Positions 37,608-45,658 of a stretch of 64,000 bases of DNA are shown here, piece by piece. A program made the translations under genes and the position numbers. The stretch is from contig NZ_CP064030.1 of the NCBI RefSeq assembly GCF_016865235.1, positions 1,922,001 through 1,986,000 on the forward strand, read 5' to 3'. How positions within the stretch are numbered: position 1 is the first letter of the stretch; the number at the start of each line of letters is the position of its first letter. The notes beneath the pieces are model-generated. The model was not told the origin of the DNA. It ran no database searches and worked only from the letters and a program-made list of their open reading frames with translations. This DNA comes from Dyella caseinilytica. GTDB taxonomy: Bacteria > Pseudomonadota > Gammaproteobacteria > Xanthomonadales > Rhodanobacteraceae.

Positions 37608-38054
37608 TGCAACATCCTCTCGATGATGGGGAAGGTCGATAACGATCAACCTCAAGTCATAGCAGCACCCAAGTCAATTGCAAGCGCGACAGGATTGTTC
37701 TGGAGCATCGTGCAAAAAAACAGGTCATCCGGGCAGCGTCGGCAAAAAGAAAGCCGCCATTGCGGCGGCTTGGTCGGAAGACTCTCGGAGCAGGGGAACC
37801 CCGGGAGGCATTGTCGCCCGACGGTGTTTTTGTCGCATATCAAATGTGATGATGGCGCAAAGAAATGCGACAGCGTTTATGTCAGTGGGTAATGACAGTC
37901 CAGGTCATTCCTACGTTGTGATGGATGCGTGAAAACAAAGTAGCGCCGTCACGCACATTAGATTTTTTATCGAACTTGTGTGGTGCGTGAAGGTGAAAAG
38001 AATACGAGACAATCTCTCCTTCACATGTAAGCCCGACATCCAGGCTGCGGCGTA
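37608..38054. other. Gene-free interval with hairpin
   Basis: About 450 bases upstream of the aldo/keto reductase and downstream of the gene at 38055. It contains a strong hairpin AGCCGCC-ATT-GGCGGCT (37750-37771) preceded by an A-run and without a T-run on the plus strand; on the minus strand the A-run becomes TTTCTTTTT, so it could end the minus-strand transcript of the gene at 38055-38507. No frame with a ribosome site was found. Confidence 0.45.
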
Positions 38055-38507
38055 TCAGGTGTAGGGGATGCTGACCCAGCCACCACCTTGTGTGTATTGG
38101 ATGGTGTCTTGGTTCCATCGCACGCGCAGCGGGACATTCGGCGTTTGCACCCAGGTCTCAATCCCCAGGCGTTGCATCAGCGAAGTGAAAAAGTTGCGCA
38201 CTTCGGCCGACTGGTTGGCTTGCCAGAAATCGATGCGCCCGAGGCAGGCCCGGAAATTACCTGTGCCTTGCATGATGCCGTCGATCTGAGTGACGACGTT
38301 CGAATCGGGATCGTAAATAGGCGTGCCATCGCCGCTGAATATGGACAGGTGAATGGCGCGGATAGAGTTTGCCGTGTCGGGAGCCTGCTCGACCAGCGTG
38401 ATGCAACTGGTGATGGCTCCGAAATCGATCTCCGGCGCGTCACCCCAAAAACGCTCGCCAACCAGCAACGGGACGGGGCCGTGCGCGTGTTGAATGATGT
38501 AGGGCAT
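38055..38507 (-). CDS. Hypothetical protein
   Basis: 150 residues, beginning MPYIIQHAHGPVPLLVGE. GAGGAAG stands close before the ATG at 38507. No signal peptide or membrane helix. The protein is mixed alpha/beta with Trp-rich strands near the end (RVRWNQDTIQYTQGGGWVS). No family is recognised. A hairpin that could end its transcript lies at 37750-37771. Confidence 0.65.
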   Translation of the reverse strand: MPYIIQHAHGPVPLLVGERFWGDAPEIDFGAITSCITLVEQAPDTANSIRAIHLSIFSGDGTPIYDPDSNVVTQIDGIMQGTGNFRACLGRIDFWQANQSAEVRNFFTSLMQRLGIETWVQTPNVPLRVRWNQDTIQYTQGGGWVSIPYT

Positions 38508-38816
38508 AGCTTCCTCGTTCAGATCAGGTGATTGATCCAGACACGCAGGTGTCAGGGAATAAGCGGCCAACGCTGCATTTGGGCGGTACTTGGCACGACG
38601 GGAGAATCGGGAGCCAAGCCGGGGTAGGCGGGGCAGCGCTGGCCGCCTCCTGTTGAACGTTGGAGCTGCGGCGTTGTGAATCTGCAGCCGCTGCTGGACA
38701 GGGGCGGCGACGTATGGGGAGGTTGATGGGTTTATCAGTGGTGCGGGCTAGAATAAAGGCATGGCCTTCAGGTTCATGATTCAGCGACCACCGTGGTACG
38801 CAACGCGTAAAACGAT

Positions 38817-39188
38817 ATGACGAAGCCAGAACAACGCTGGCGTCCCATTACCTATATGCCAGCGTTCAAATTTGCCGTCAGCAGCGCCGCCGAGACCGCG
38901 CACGAGCAAGCGGAGCATATGCGCCTGGCTATTCACCAGCCGGGGCTGATCAACCGAGTTGAACTCGCACGCATGCGGCTTGTTTATCAAGATACGGCGC
39001 TCTATGCGGACATGTGCTGCGAGCAATTGAGGCGCTGGCGCGTAGAGTGCACGACATCGGAAGAAGCAAAGCTTCTGGATCAGCTGGATGTTCTTACCCA
39101 GCAATGGGTTGAAGATACGAACGCCGTTATTGATGCGGTGAAGACGTTGCTGGATGAAGGGAAGGGTAAGGCGTTCAAGCCTTCTTGA
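38817..39188 (+). CDS. Hypothetical helical protein
   Basis: 123 residues, almost all helical (TAHEQAEHMRLAIHQPG, then EEAKLLDQLDVLTQQWVED). No family is recognised. A TATAAT-like box (GCTAGAATAAAGG) lies about 60 bases upstream. An antisense frame of 185 codons covers the same DNA but has basic, irregular composition and no ribosome site. A strong hairpin follows at 39225-39246. Confidence 0.6.
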   Translation: MTKPEQRWRPITYMPAFKFAVSSAAETAHEQAEHMRLAIHQPGLINRVELARMRLVYQDTALYADMCCEQLRRWRVECTTSEEAKLLDQLDVLTQQWVEDTNAVIDAVKTLLDEGKGKAFKPS

Positions 39189-39224
39189 GAAAGCGAGTCT
39201 TGAGTACAAGCCCCCGAAAAGAAA

Positions 39225-39246
39225 CATGCCGCCCGAAGGCGGCATG
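39225..39246 (+). terminator. Hairpin after hypothetical gene
   Basis: CATGCCGCC, CGAA loop, GGCGGCATG, a nine-pair stem with an outer CCCCGA/TCGGGG pairing. It stands 36 bases after the stop of 38817-39188. No T-run follows, so it may be a weak terminator. The following 39247-39658 stretch shows no supported gene. Confidence 0.5.
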
Positions 39247-39658
39247 GTCGGGGCGTCGGCTTCCTTGATGCGGCGGGCCCACCGCGGACGCCAAAGGACT
39301 TCCCAACGACACATAGTGTGGCGGTAGCTCACGAGCATACCAAGTGGCGATCATTCAGCCGTTTGGATGTCTGTCAGGAAAAAGCTGCTGCGGTGGCTTG
39401 TTGGACCCAGTTCTCATGAAAGATGGCTTTGAAGGCCATGGAGTGGCCCAACGGGACTGGTTATTACAGAGTGCTCGTGATGGCTGCTTTCACAATCGAT
39501 ATCTCAGTTTGCAATGTGCGCCGCTTCACCCTCGCACGAGGAGGTAAGATGTTCGCAGGGGAGTAGGGGGGCAGACTTCACTTGCGTTTCACGGCCGACC
39601 CCGGATCTTCACATCCTTTATTCCAAGCGTCATGGATCCACCTGGGGAGTTGGAGACG

Positions 39659-41248
39659 ATGCAGGAACTTATGAGGTCGTGGGCAATGCGTGGATGGCGA
39701 CATGTCGCCGTTGCTTTAGCTTATGCGGCAGCACTTTGGTTGTTTCGACAATTCATCATTCCCCACTATGTGCTTCTGACTGGGCTGCGCATGGTGGTGT
39801 TGATTCTGGTGCCGTATCGCTATTGGCCAGCGCTCTTCGTGGGCGAAGAGTTCGCGCTGGTTCCTATGACCATCGCGTGCTGGACGGAACTGGGTCCTGT
39901 ATGGAGTGTGTTGAATCTTCTGCCGGCCACAGCGTTCAGCGCACCAGTGATTTATGTCGCGCGCCAACGCGGTCCTTTAGTTGGACGGACGGGCTATGTC
40001 CATGTCGGTGTGCTGCTGGCGGCCGCGCTGGCGGTGTCTATCGTTTGCACCGCTTACAACTTGCTGATGGCGTTCACCGCCAAACTCCCTCAGAACTACC
40101 CCTCGATCCATTACGACCAATTGGCGGCCGAGTGGCTGCTGGGCAACTTCTTGGGGATCTTGACGCTGGCGCCTGCTGTCTTGGCCATCCATCGGGCCGT
40201 AAAACAGCACGGATGGAAAGGGCTGCTGCATCATGCGGGCGAAAGCCGCATCTTTTTTGAGAGTGCCTGTTTGACCGTGCCGATGCTGGCGGTCTTGTTG
40301 TGGATCGGCTTCACCTTGCCGCATGTGAGGGAAGTCGCCCAGGTCTGCATGTTCCTTCCGGTCGTGTGGCTTGCGTTGCGACATGGCTGGCAAGGAGCTG
40401 CCATCGGCGGCACATTGGGCAGCCTAGCCGTTGTGGTGTTGATGCCGGAAAAGTTCGACCACGGCACGATGCAGGCTGAAGTCATCGTTGCATTTGCTAT
40501 CAGCACCATGCTTCTGGTCGGCGCACGCATCGGTGCACTCAACCAGCAGGCCGAGAAGGAACGGGCCGATGTCCGACTGGCGCTTGAACTGGCCCGCAGC
40601 AACTTCCAGATGGGAGAGCTCCAGATGCGGGCCACCTCCCATGCCTTGGACCAAATCCGGGAAACGGTGCGGGGCGGCTACGCGATGATGCTGGGGCGCC
40701 TTCGACACCTGCAGCCGGCTGTGGATGACGTGGGCTACCAGCGGATGGCTCTGTCGGCCCAGGATCAAATCCTTCGCTTGGCGGACAGTCTGCACCCGAT
40801 CTCGTGGCGGGAACGCGGATTGCCCGCTGTGCTCCGTGAAGGACCCATCGCACGGATGCTGACGGAGGCCGGGGTGCGCTACTTCTGCGATCTGCATGGC
40901 CCGATCAGCCAGTTGTCCATGGTGCTGCACCTGGTCATCTACCGGACGGTCTGCGAATCCATTGCCGAGGGATGCGGTCGCCAGGACATCAGCGACGTAC
41001 ATGTGCGCGTGCGCAGCGGGCGCATCGCCGGGCGACGGGTGGTGGCTATCCGGGTTGGGGTTTATCGCCGACATGCGATGGATCTGGCCCACGTGCGTTG
41101 GAACGAATTGATGCCTCGCTTGAAGCGATCGAGCACGGGTTTGGGGATGAAGGCCTTGAAGGATCGCGTCGCGAGTTTTGAAGGCGTAGTCCGAGATCGG
41201 GATCGACCCGACGGGCGCACCATCAGTTGCCTGATGTTGGACCCCTGA
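39659..41248 (+). CDS. MASE1 sensor with degenerate kinase core
   Basis: About 529 residues. Eight or nine membrane helices form a MASE1 sensor (about 1-300). The C-terminal part follows the layout of a HisKA_3/HATPase NarX-type kinase but key residues are missing. The DHp helix reads TSHALDQIRETVRGGYAM instead of the ELHDELGQ type, the ATP N-box reads CESIAEGCGR with no Asn, DNGVGL is absent, and only the GLGMKALKDRV stretch is kept. It probably cannot bind ATP or autophosphorylate. A full-activity homologue is in this window at 61123-62715. GGAG stands 5 bases before ATG 39659. A terminator follows directly. Confidence 0.82.
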   Translation: MQELMRSWAMRGWRHVAVALAYAAALWLFRQFIIPHYVLLTGLRMVVLILVPYRYWPALFVGEEFALVPMTIACWTELGPVWSVLNLLPATAFSAPVIYVARQRGPLVGRTGYVHVGVLLAAALAVSIVCTAYNLLMAFTAKLPQNYPSIHYDQLAAEWLLGNFLGILTLAPAVLAIHRAVKQHGWKGLLHHAGESRIFFESACLTVPMLAVLLWIGFTLPHVREVAQVCMFLPVVWLALRHGWQGAAIGGTLGSLAVVVLMPEKFDHGTMQAEVIVAFAISTMLLVGARIGALNQQAEKERADVRLALELARSNFQMGELQMRATSHALDQIRETVRGGYAMMLGRLRHLQPAVDDVGYQRMALSAQDQILRLADSLHPISWRERGLPAVLREGPIARMLTEAGVRYFCDLHGPISQLSMVLHLVIYRTVCESIAEGCGRQDISDVHVRVRSGRIAGRRVVAIRVGVYRRHAMDLAHVRWNELMPRLKRSSTGLGMKALKDRVASFEGVVRDRDRPDGRTISCLMLDP

Positions 41249-41253
41249 AAAAG

Positions 41254-41278
41254 AAAGCCCGGCAGATGCCGGGCTTTC
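41254..41278 (+). terminator. Rho-independent terminator
   Basis: AGCCCGGCA, GA, TGCCGGGCT then TTCTC, six bases after the MASE1 gene stop. It also separates it from the convergent gene at 41299. Confidence 0.8.
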
Positions 41279-41298
41279 TCGTCATAGAGTATTTGTCT

Positions 41299-41760
41299 TC
41301 AGGAACCGTGCGTGCTGCATGTCACGACATCACAATCGTCTGCGCTAAGCGCAGGCGTGGCTTGAAGTTGAGTGGTGCCATCAGACATCGGGGTGGCGCT
41401 GATGGTGGTGGTGCCGTCGTTGTAGACCTGTGTGGGCGCAGCCGCCGGCTTGGCGCTGGTGGTAGCCGCTTGCTGCGGAGTGGTCACCAGCTGCGAGTGG
41501 CCGATGGGTAAGACGATGAACTGTCCCCCCGCAGCGCCGACACTTCCCAACACGTTCCCATTCGCGTCGTTGATCTGGATGTATTGAACCCCCGCCAGAA
41601 CAAACACATAGGCGTGATAGTTCGGATTTACGGAAACGTCCGGAGCATTGGGCCATGCCTGACCCAACCCGGTGGATGGAGGCTGGGCAAACGCAGTTGC
41701 TGAAAGCAGGCCAGTGGCCAACATTGCTGCTAAAACGGCACGACGAGACATCCTCTGCAT
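41299..41760 (-). CDS. Exported protein of unknown function
   Basis: 153 residues. The N-terminus (MQRMSRRAVLAAMLATGLLS, cleavage near AFAQP) is a signal peptide. The mature part has a strand-rich N-half (YHAYVFVLAGVQYIQINDANG) that looks like a small beta domain, an Ala/Thr-rich linker and a C-terminus with two Cys (DDCDVVTC). No family is recognised. GGGGAAAA stands before the ATG at 41760. It is the last chromosomal-type gene before the accessory region. Confidence 0.65.
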   Translation of the reverse strand: MQRMSRRAVLAAMLATGLLSATAFAQPPSTGLGQAWPNAPDVSVNPNYHAYVFVLAGVQYIQINDANGNVLGSVGAAGGQFIVLPIGHSQLVTTPQQAATTSAKPAAAPTQVYNDGTTTISATPMSDGTTQLQATPALSADDCDVVTCSTHGS

Positions 41761-41929
41761 GGTTTTCCCCTCAATGGTGTGTTGGAAGTGGGCACTCCTT
41801 TGCATCGCCGAATCTAACATCAGACAAGCCAACAAAACGTCAGCTCGTCCGGCGGCGGTACGAAGGTGGTTAAGCCCAACGCTGGCACTGTGAGGGTGGC
41901 GTGAAGGCTTGCACAGGGGGATTTGGACT

Positions 41930-41974
41930 CGTGTGCGTCTTCAGGCGCAGGCTCGACTGCCACCACCTCCACCA
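41930..41974 (+). pseudogene. Decayed tmRNA-like 3' end
   Basis: The last 22 bases, TCGACTGCCACCACCTCCACCA-type (41953-41974), match the 3' end of the real ssrA (complement of 57931-57952) at 20 of 22 positions, including the T-loop TCGAC and the CCA tail; the preceding 14 bases also resemble it (GCGCAGGC against ACGCGGGT). The T-stem no longer pairs and no 5' half was recognised. It lies on the plus strand, opposite to ssrA, so the two copies are inverted about the island. Likely a relic of an older integration at ssrA or of an inversion. Confidence 0.55.
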
Positions 41975-41981
41975 ATGAAGC

Positions 41982-42016
41982 AAAAACGCCCGGCGATAAG
42001 TCGCTGGGCATTTTTG
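41982..42016. terminator. Bidirectional terminator
   Basis: A nine-pair stem GCCCGGCGA / TCGCTGGGC with an A-run on one side and TTTTT on the other, so it works on both strands. On the minus strand it ends the Hcp cassette; on the plus strand it would follow the tmRNA-like relic by eight bases. A near copy stands at 43676-43708 on the other side of the cassette. Confidence 0.8.
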
Positions 42017-42100
42017 TTTGGGTCTGTTTGCGGCATCTAAGACGGTTGAGAAATTGAACCCGCCACCGTTATTGAGTGGAAGGGTTAAGGGACTAGGTGT

Positions 42101-42583
42101 TCATTCCTGATAATCGGGAAAGGGTTTGGACACAACCGGGCGACACATTTTATTAAGCAGCACACCGTGTTTTCCTAGATGCAGCACTCCATGTGAGTAG
42201 ATGGAGTTACCAAAAAAGATAGGGCTCTTCCAAACGATACGGCATGTTTTTGTATCCAATGCGTACATTGTCCGTTCGCTACCCGAGTAAGTGGCCACGT
42301 ATAAAACATCGCGCCCCAACAGCACGGGGTTTTCCACAATAGAGACAGACTCACTAGCTGTGCATGCAGGCTGTCCGCCTACGGAAATCTTCACGGGCCC
42401 TACCCATGCCTGAGGGTTATCCACGTTATATGGCACGTTGTCTGGTTCATCTTCTATTGTCACCGTAACGCTTCCGGCGGTCGCCGAATTTTTAGCGAAA
42501 GTTAAATAGATAAGGTTGCAATCACTGGCGAATGTTTGCGTCGAAGCCAGCAGCGCCGCGTACAACAAAATGTGTAAGCGCAT
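42101..42583 (-). CDS. Exported putative immunity protein
   Basis: 160 residues with a signal peptide (MRLHILLYAALLASTQTF, cleavage near ASDC). Four Cys in the mature protein (SDC, PAC, KTC, KMC) suggest disulfides in the periplasm. The sequence is beta-rich, with VLYVATYSGSERTMYALDTKTCRIVW like one propeller blade. No family is recognised. It begins 11 bases after the amidase-like gene on the same strand. Type VI amidase effectors attack the periplasmic wall and their immunity proteins are exported, so this gene is in the right place with the right signal to protect the producer. Immunity is inferred from order only. Confidence 0.6.
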   Translation of the reverse strand: MRLHILLYAALLASTQTFASDCNLIYLTFAKNSATAGSVTVTIEDEPDNVPYNVDNPQAWVGPVKISVGGQPACTASESVSIVENPVLLGRDVLYVATYSGSERTMYALDTKTCRIVWKSPIFFGNSIYSHGVLHLGKHGVLLNKMCRPVVSKPFPDYQE

Positions 42584-42594
42584 GATCGGCCATC

Positions 42595-42996
42595 CTATGG
42601 TATCTGCCGGGCAAAGTATTGCACCGTGGGAAGGTCCTCAGGTCTCCACGCCTTAGTGATTCTCTCGTTCTTCATGCCCGTTCCACCGTATTGCCCCCAG
42701 TAACCATATGGGTATTTCACGGCATGTGATACCGGAACAATAATCACGACGTGACCATGACTTTTAGCCTTGGTTCCAGCAATAACAAGGTATCCCTTAT
42801 TGGCATAGTCCTGTGCTTTCTGCGGGTCGTTACCCAACACGGTCCATCCACTCCCGGGTACATTTAAATCATCCATCATTTGATTGGCGGTCCCCGTTAT
42901 CGGAATGCCAAGGTCCGTCGTCACCGCATTCACAAAGCCACTGCAATCATGCTTCCAGTGATCCCAGTTTTTTTCACAAGCAGCCACAATATCCAT
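42595..42996 (-). CDS. NlpC/P60-like amidase, putative type VI effector
   Basis: 133 residues, no signal peptide. The papain-like core has Cys18 in KHDCSGFVNAV, His82 in SHGHVVIIV and a YWGQYGGTG motif (99-107), the arrangement of small peptidoglycan amidases delivered by type VI secretion. It begins five bases after the Hcp gene and precedes a secreted protein gene. Effectors in this size class cut wall peptides in a rival's periplasm and are often carried by Hcp. The lack of a signal peptide fits delivery through the T6SS. The exact Tae family is not assigned. Confidence 0.72.
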   Translation of the reverse strand: MDIVAACEKNWDHWKHDCSGFVNAVTTDLGIPITGTANQMMDDLNVPGSGWTVLGNDPQKAQDYANKGYLVIAGTKAKSHGHVVIIVPVSHAVKYPYGYWGQYGGTGMKNERITKAWRPEDLPTVQYFARQIP

Positions 42997-43001
42997 CAGC
43001 T

Positions 43002-43484
43002 CTACAAGCTATTCCACGCATCACGGAATTGCAGATTGCCATCCAGATAGCGCCATGTGATTTCTTCATAACGCAACTGGATCTGCTCGATATGATTTTG
43101 GGTTGCGGATGATGGTTCTTTGATATTCGTAACGCGAGGTGTTATGGCTACAACCTTGACGTTGCGCATCATCATGTTGAAGTACTCGACCTCTCGGCCA
43201 GAGTCATCGATGCGGTACCACTTAATCTCGGCGGATTGCAAGGTTTGCGCGCGAGCAATCGTCATGTAGAGCACGGGGGACGATCGGTCGATTTCTTTTT
43301 CCATCATCACGGGCCAATGTACGCGGCTACCCAACAATTTCCCTGAAACTCCGTCTGTGGGGGAAATCATGCCGTGTTTGAAGCTCAAAACTTCGATACT
43401 TCCTTCGCGGCCAACTACTTGGCTTGAGCCACGAATATCACTCCCGCTGCTGTCCTTGAGCCATAGATGCAATGGAATCGACAC
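43002..43484 (-). CDS. hcp: Hcp-family type VI tube protein
   Basis: 160 residues from GTG at 43484, the usual Hcp1 length. The start SIPLHLWLKDSSGSDIRGSS, then GREGSIEVLSFKHG, and VYMTIARAQTLQSAEIKWY-like text are classic Hcp. Hcp hexamers stack into the tube and hold small effectors in the ring. No other T6SS gene (TssB, TssC, VgrG, ClpV) is in the window, so this is an orphan copy carrying its own effector-immunity pair. The intergenic region 43485-43675 upstream shows no supported gene and should hold its promoter. Confidence 0.92.
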   Translation of the reverse strand: MSIPLHLWLKDSSGSDIRGSSQVVGREGSIEVLSFKHGMISPTDGVSGKLLGSRVHWPVMMEKEIDRSSPVLYMTIARAQTLQSAEIKWYRIDDSGREVEYFNMMMRNVKVVAITPRVTNIKEPSSATQNHIEQIQLRYEEITWRYLDGNLQFRDAWNSL

Positions 43485-43675
43485 GTAGTATCACTTGGGG
43501 GGTTGATGCAACCCAATGTGTACTTCCGCGAGATCGTTTAAGAAATCAGGCGACTCGGAATAAATCGGTAAGGTTTTCAGCCGTATATGGAGTGGGAGTG
43601 GCGACAAAACACGATTGGCTTACTTCTGAAGTTGGAATGCCTTCGATGTACGTTTCTTCTAATCCTGGAAAAACA

Positions 43676-43708
43676 AAAACGCCCGACGATTTCTCGCCGG
43701 GCGTTTTG
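43676..43708. terminator. Bidirectional terminator
   Basis: CGCCCG, ACGATTTCTCGC loop region, CGGGCG, with TTTT on the plus side and a long T-run on the minus side (GTTTTTGTTTTT). On the minus strand it ends the gene at 43815-44798. The stem resembles the terminator at 41982-42016, so the Hcp cassette is bracketed by two related hairpins. Confidence 0.75.
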
Positions 43709-43785
43709 CTTTATTGGGGTGGCGTCTATCTAACTGTCTCTTGAAAGCTTTGTGTGCCAAGGCCTTCCGAATTTACTGGCTTAGA

Positions 43786-43806
43786 GTTACCCCCAAAGTT
43801 ACCCCC
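43786..43806. repeat. Integrase arm-site-like repeats, left end
   Basis: Two direct copies of GTTACCCCC (43786-43794 and 43798-43806), 12 bases apart. The same nonamer and variants stand in a cluster between the integrase gene and ssrA (57768-57826). Short repeats of this sort at both ends of P4-type elements are usually integrase arm-binding sites, so the left end of the element should be near here. No clean direct repeat of the ssrA 3' end was found beside it. Confidence 0.5.
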
Positions 43807-43814
43807 ATCAGAAC

Positions 43815-44798
43815 TTAGTTGCTCTCCCCGGACGGCGTGGCCATCGTATCGTTGGTCGTGGCATGGTTTGCCTGAGCATTGGTCCGTTGGCGGTTATCAG
43901 GAGCGCCTGACGCCACCTTGACGTATGAGATGCCCGACTTGCCATTGGAGGGCGACGGTGCCGGCTGCAAGGCAACAACTTCGGCCTGCAACTGGGCGAG
44001 ATCGACGTGGAGCTGGTTCAAGGCTGTTTTAGCCGCCGTAATATCACGACGATCCTGGTTAGCTTGATCCTTGATCGTTGCCGATACTGTGTCTTCGGGT
44101 GGTTTGGGCGGCCAGACGTGTTGTACGAACGCCTGCCCCAATACAACCAGAAGGCCACTCAAGCCGACCGTGCCTATCCAGCGCAATGCCGTCCAGCGAT
44201 GCTCCGTCCATTTGCTGGGTTGCCATATCCCGTTGTCGGAATGTCGGCCAACGTAACGGAGCCTGCGCACACGCCATTCCGTTGCTCGTGTTGGGCATCC
44301 GGCGGCCCACCAGACCTGCATATAAGCACTTAGGGCCCGCCAATGACGCTTCAGCACGGGGTCGGTGAGGCCCTCTGCTGTAGCCAGGGTTTCGAGTTCG
44401 ATTGCATGTGGCATGAAGGATATCTGACTCAAAACAGGATCGACGAGCACGACCTCAACCTCACCAGAAGGGCGCACTTGATAGCGAAGGCCCACGGCGC
44501 GTCGACGATCCGCGTCTAATCGTGCTGGACCCAAAATACCTTCAGGAATGATCTGCGCGAATCCAACTGTGAGCGGTGTGGGTGGTGTATCAGTTCGACC
44601 AAATACAACGATTCCCAGTGGTTCGCGAAAACTTGCCAACCCGAATCGCTCGAGCAGATAGTCAACGCGATCGTCGTTCCGGTCGGCCATGGCCAGCTCC
44701 GAGAGACGTTTTACCGCATTTTGCTCAAATGTCCGGTAAGCCTTCAGCGCCTCGGCGCGGGCCTTCAACATAACTTCGTTTGGCTTGTCATCAGCCAT
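43815..44798 (-). CDS. Membrane-anchored hypothetical protein of the element
   Basis: About 327 residues. A soluble N-terminal domain (1-190) is followed by one transmembrane helix (TALRWIGTVGLSGLLVVLGQ, about 205-225), a coiled coil (KDQANQDRRDITAAKTALNQ then LHVDLAQLQAEVVALQ) and an Asn/Thr-rich tail. No family is recognised. AGGGG stands about 8 bases before the ATG at 44798. The topology (cytoplasmic domain, helix, coiled coil) is like small sensor or immunity proteins but this is not evidence of function. It is the leftmost gene inside the element. Confidence 0.6.
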   Translation of the reverse strand: MADDKPNEVMLKARAEALKAYRTFEQNAVKRLSELAMADRNDDRVDYLLERFGLASFREPLGIVVFGRTDTPPTPLTVGFAQIIPEGILGPARLDADRRRAVGLRYQVRPSGEVEVVLVDPVLSQISFMPHAIELETLATAEGLTDPVLKRHWRALSAYMQVWWAAGCPTRATEWRVRRLRYVGRHSDNGIWQPSKWTEHRWTALRWIGTVGLSGLLVVLGQAFVQHVWPPKPPEDTVSATIKDQANQDRRDITAAKTALNQLHVDLAQLQAEVVALQPAPSPSNGKSGISYVKVASGAPDNRQRTNAQANHATTNDTMATPSGESN

Positions 44799-45110
44799 AT
44801 CCATATCCCCTGTGACATCTTGATTGACCTACGGGGATCGATTTTAACGGCCTCTGCCAAGTGCCATTGTCAGAGGTGGAAAAATTTTCAGCTCGCCCGG
44901 TATGCCACTCAGGCCGCCGCCATGCTCATAGCGCTCCATCAGCTCGGCGTGCACGCGTGCCATGGCGTATCGAGCTTAACCCTTCAATTTCACGATTCTT
45001 TCACAGTCTCGATGAAGTAATCCACACGCTGCTTATGGTTGATCGGAACCCTCCAGTAAAGGTTTGGAGCTCCGGTGTTAACGCGTGGCTCGCAGAAACA
45101 AGGGGACAAT

Positions 45111-45500
45111 ATGAAGCATGCTGAACTCACCGTCGCGAAGGCCTCCACGGCAACGCCCAAGCCTTTCAATTTCAATGGTCGCTGGACCAACGAATTGACC
45201 TCATACATGGATCTTGTAGTTCAAGGCTCTGCAATCTCAGGGACCTATCACAGCGCTGTAGGTGATCCGTCTGCGCCACCGAAAAAGCCTCTAACCGGAT
45301 CGGTCAGTGGTGATCTCATCAGTTTTACGGTGAATTGGGGAGACTCGATTACAACATGGATAGGTCATGGGGTTATTGATGATCAGGGTCATGCGCAAAT
45401 TGAGACACTTTGGCAAATCGCCTTGGCAGTCCAGGATGAAACAAACCCACAGGTCTCGTGGAAAACCGTATTAGCAGGTGCCGATCAATTCTCGCAGTAA
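45111..45500 (+). CDS. Avidin/streptavidin-like biotin-binding protein
   Basis: 129 residues, one avidin barrel. Streptavidin's biotin contacts line up: Asn27 and Ser31 (GRWTNELTS), Tyr46 and Ser48 (GTYHSAVG), Trp76 (TVNW), Ser79, Thr81, Trp83 (SITTW), Trp101 (ETLWQ), Trp117 and Asp125 (GADQF); only the contact Asn49 is replaced (Asp52). It should therefore bind biotin tightly as a tetramer. No signal peptide is seen, unlike most bacterial avidins, so it may be cytoplasmic or released by lysis. AAGGGG precedes ATG 45111. It lies as cargo on the element, opposite in direction to most of its genes. Confidence 0.9.
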   Translation: MKHAELTVAKASTATPKPFNFNGRWTNELTSYMDLVVQGSAISGTYHSAVGDPSAPPKKPLTGSVSGDLISFTVNWGDSITTWIGHGVIDDQGHAQIETLWQIALAVQDETNPQVSWKTVLAGADQFSQ

Positions 45501-45658
45501 CCAAGGAAGTGCAGTCATCACCGCCGGCAGTCAAAGCCATTCGCGTACGCGCGTGCTGGGCAAGAAATCCGGATAAGCGTCGTACTCCTCGGAGCGATCA
45601 GGACGATTGCCCATAACTCATTCGCGCGCACACGCGTGCGCGAAGTGGGATGGATGGA

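Noticed and set aside
38781..39338. 185-codon minus-strand frame
   Set aside because: Antisense to the hypothetical gene at 38817-39188, Arg/Leu-rich with no ribosome site.
39514..40260. 248-codon plus-strand frame
   Set aside because: Shadow frame over the MASE1 sensor gene, Cys/Gly/Arg-rich without domain signal.
41863..41974. Complete tRNA or tmRNA gene ending at 41974
   Set aside because: A 5' GAAGGTG could pair with CACCTCC, but the T-stem does not pair, the length fits no tRNA and no tag frame is present; kept only as a relic.
43472..43744. 90-codon plus-strand frame upstream of hcp
   Set aside because: Antisense to the hcp start and runs through a terminator; no ribosome site.
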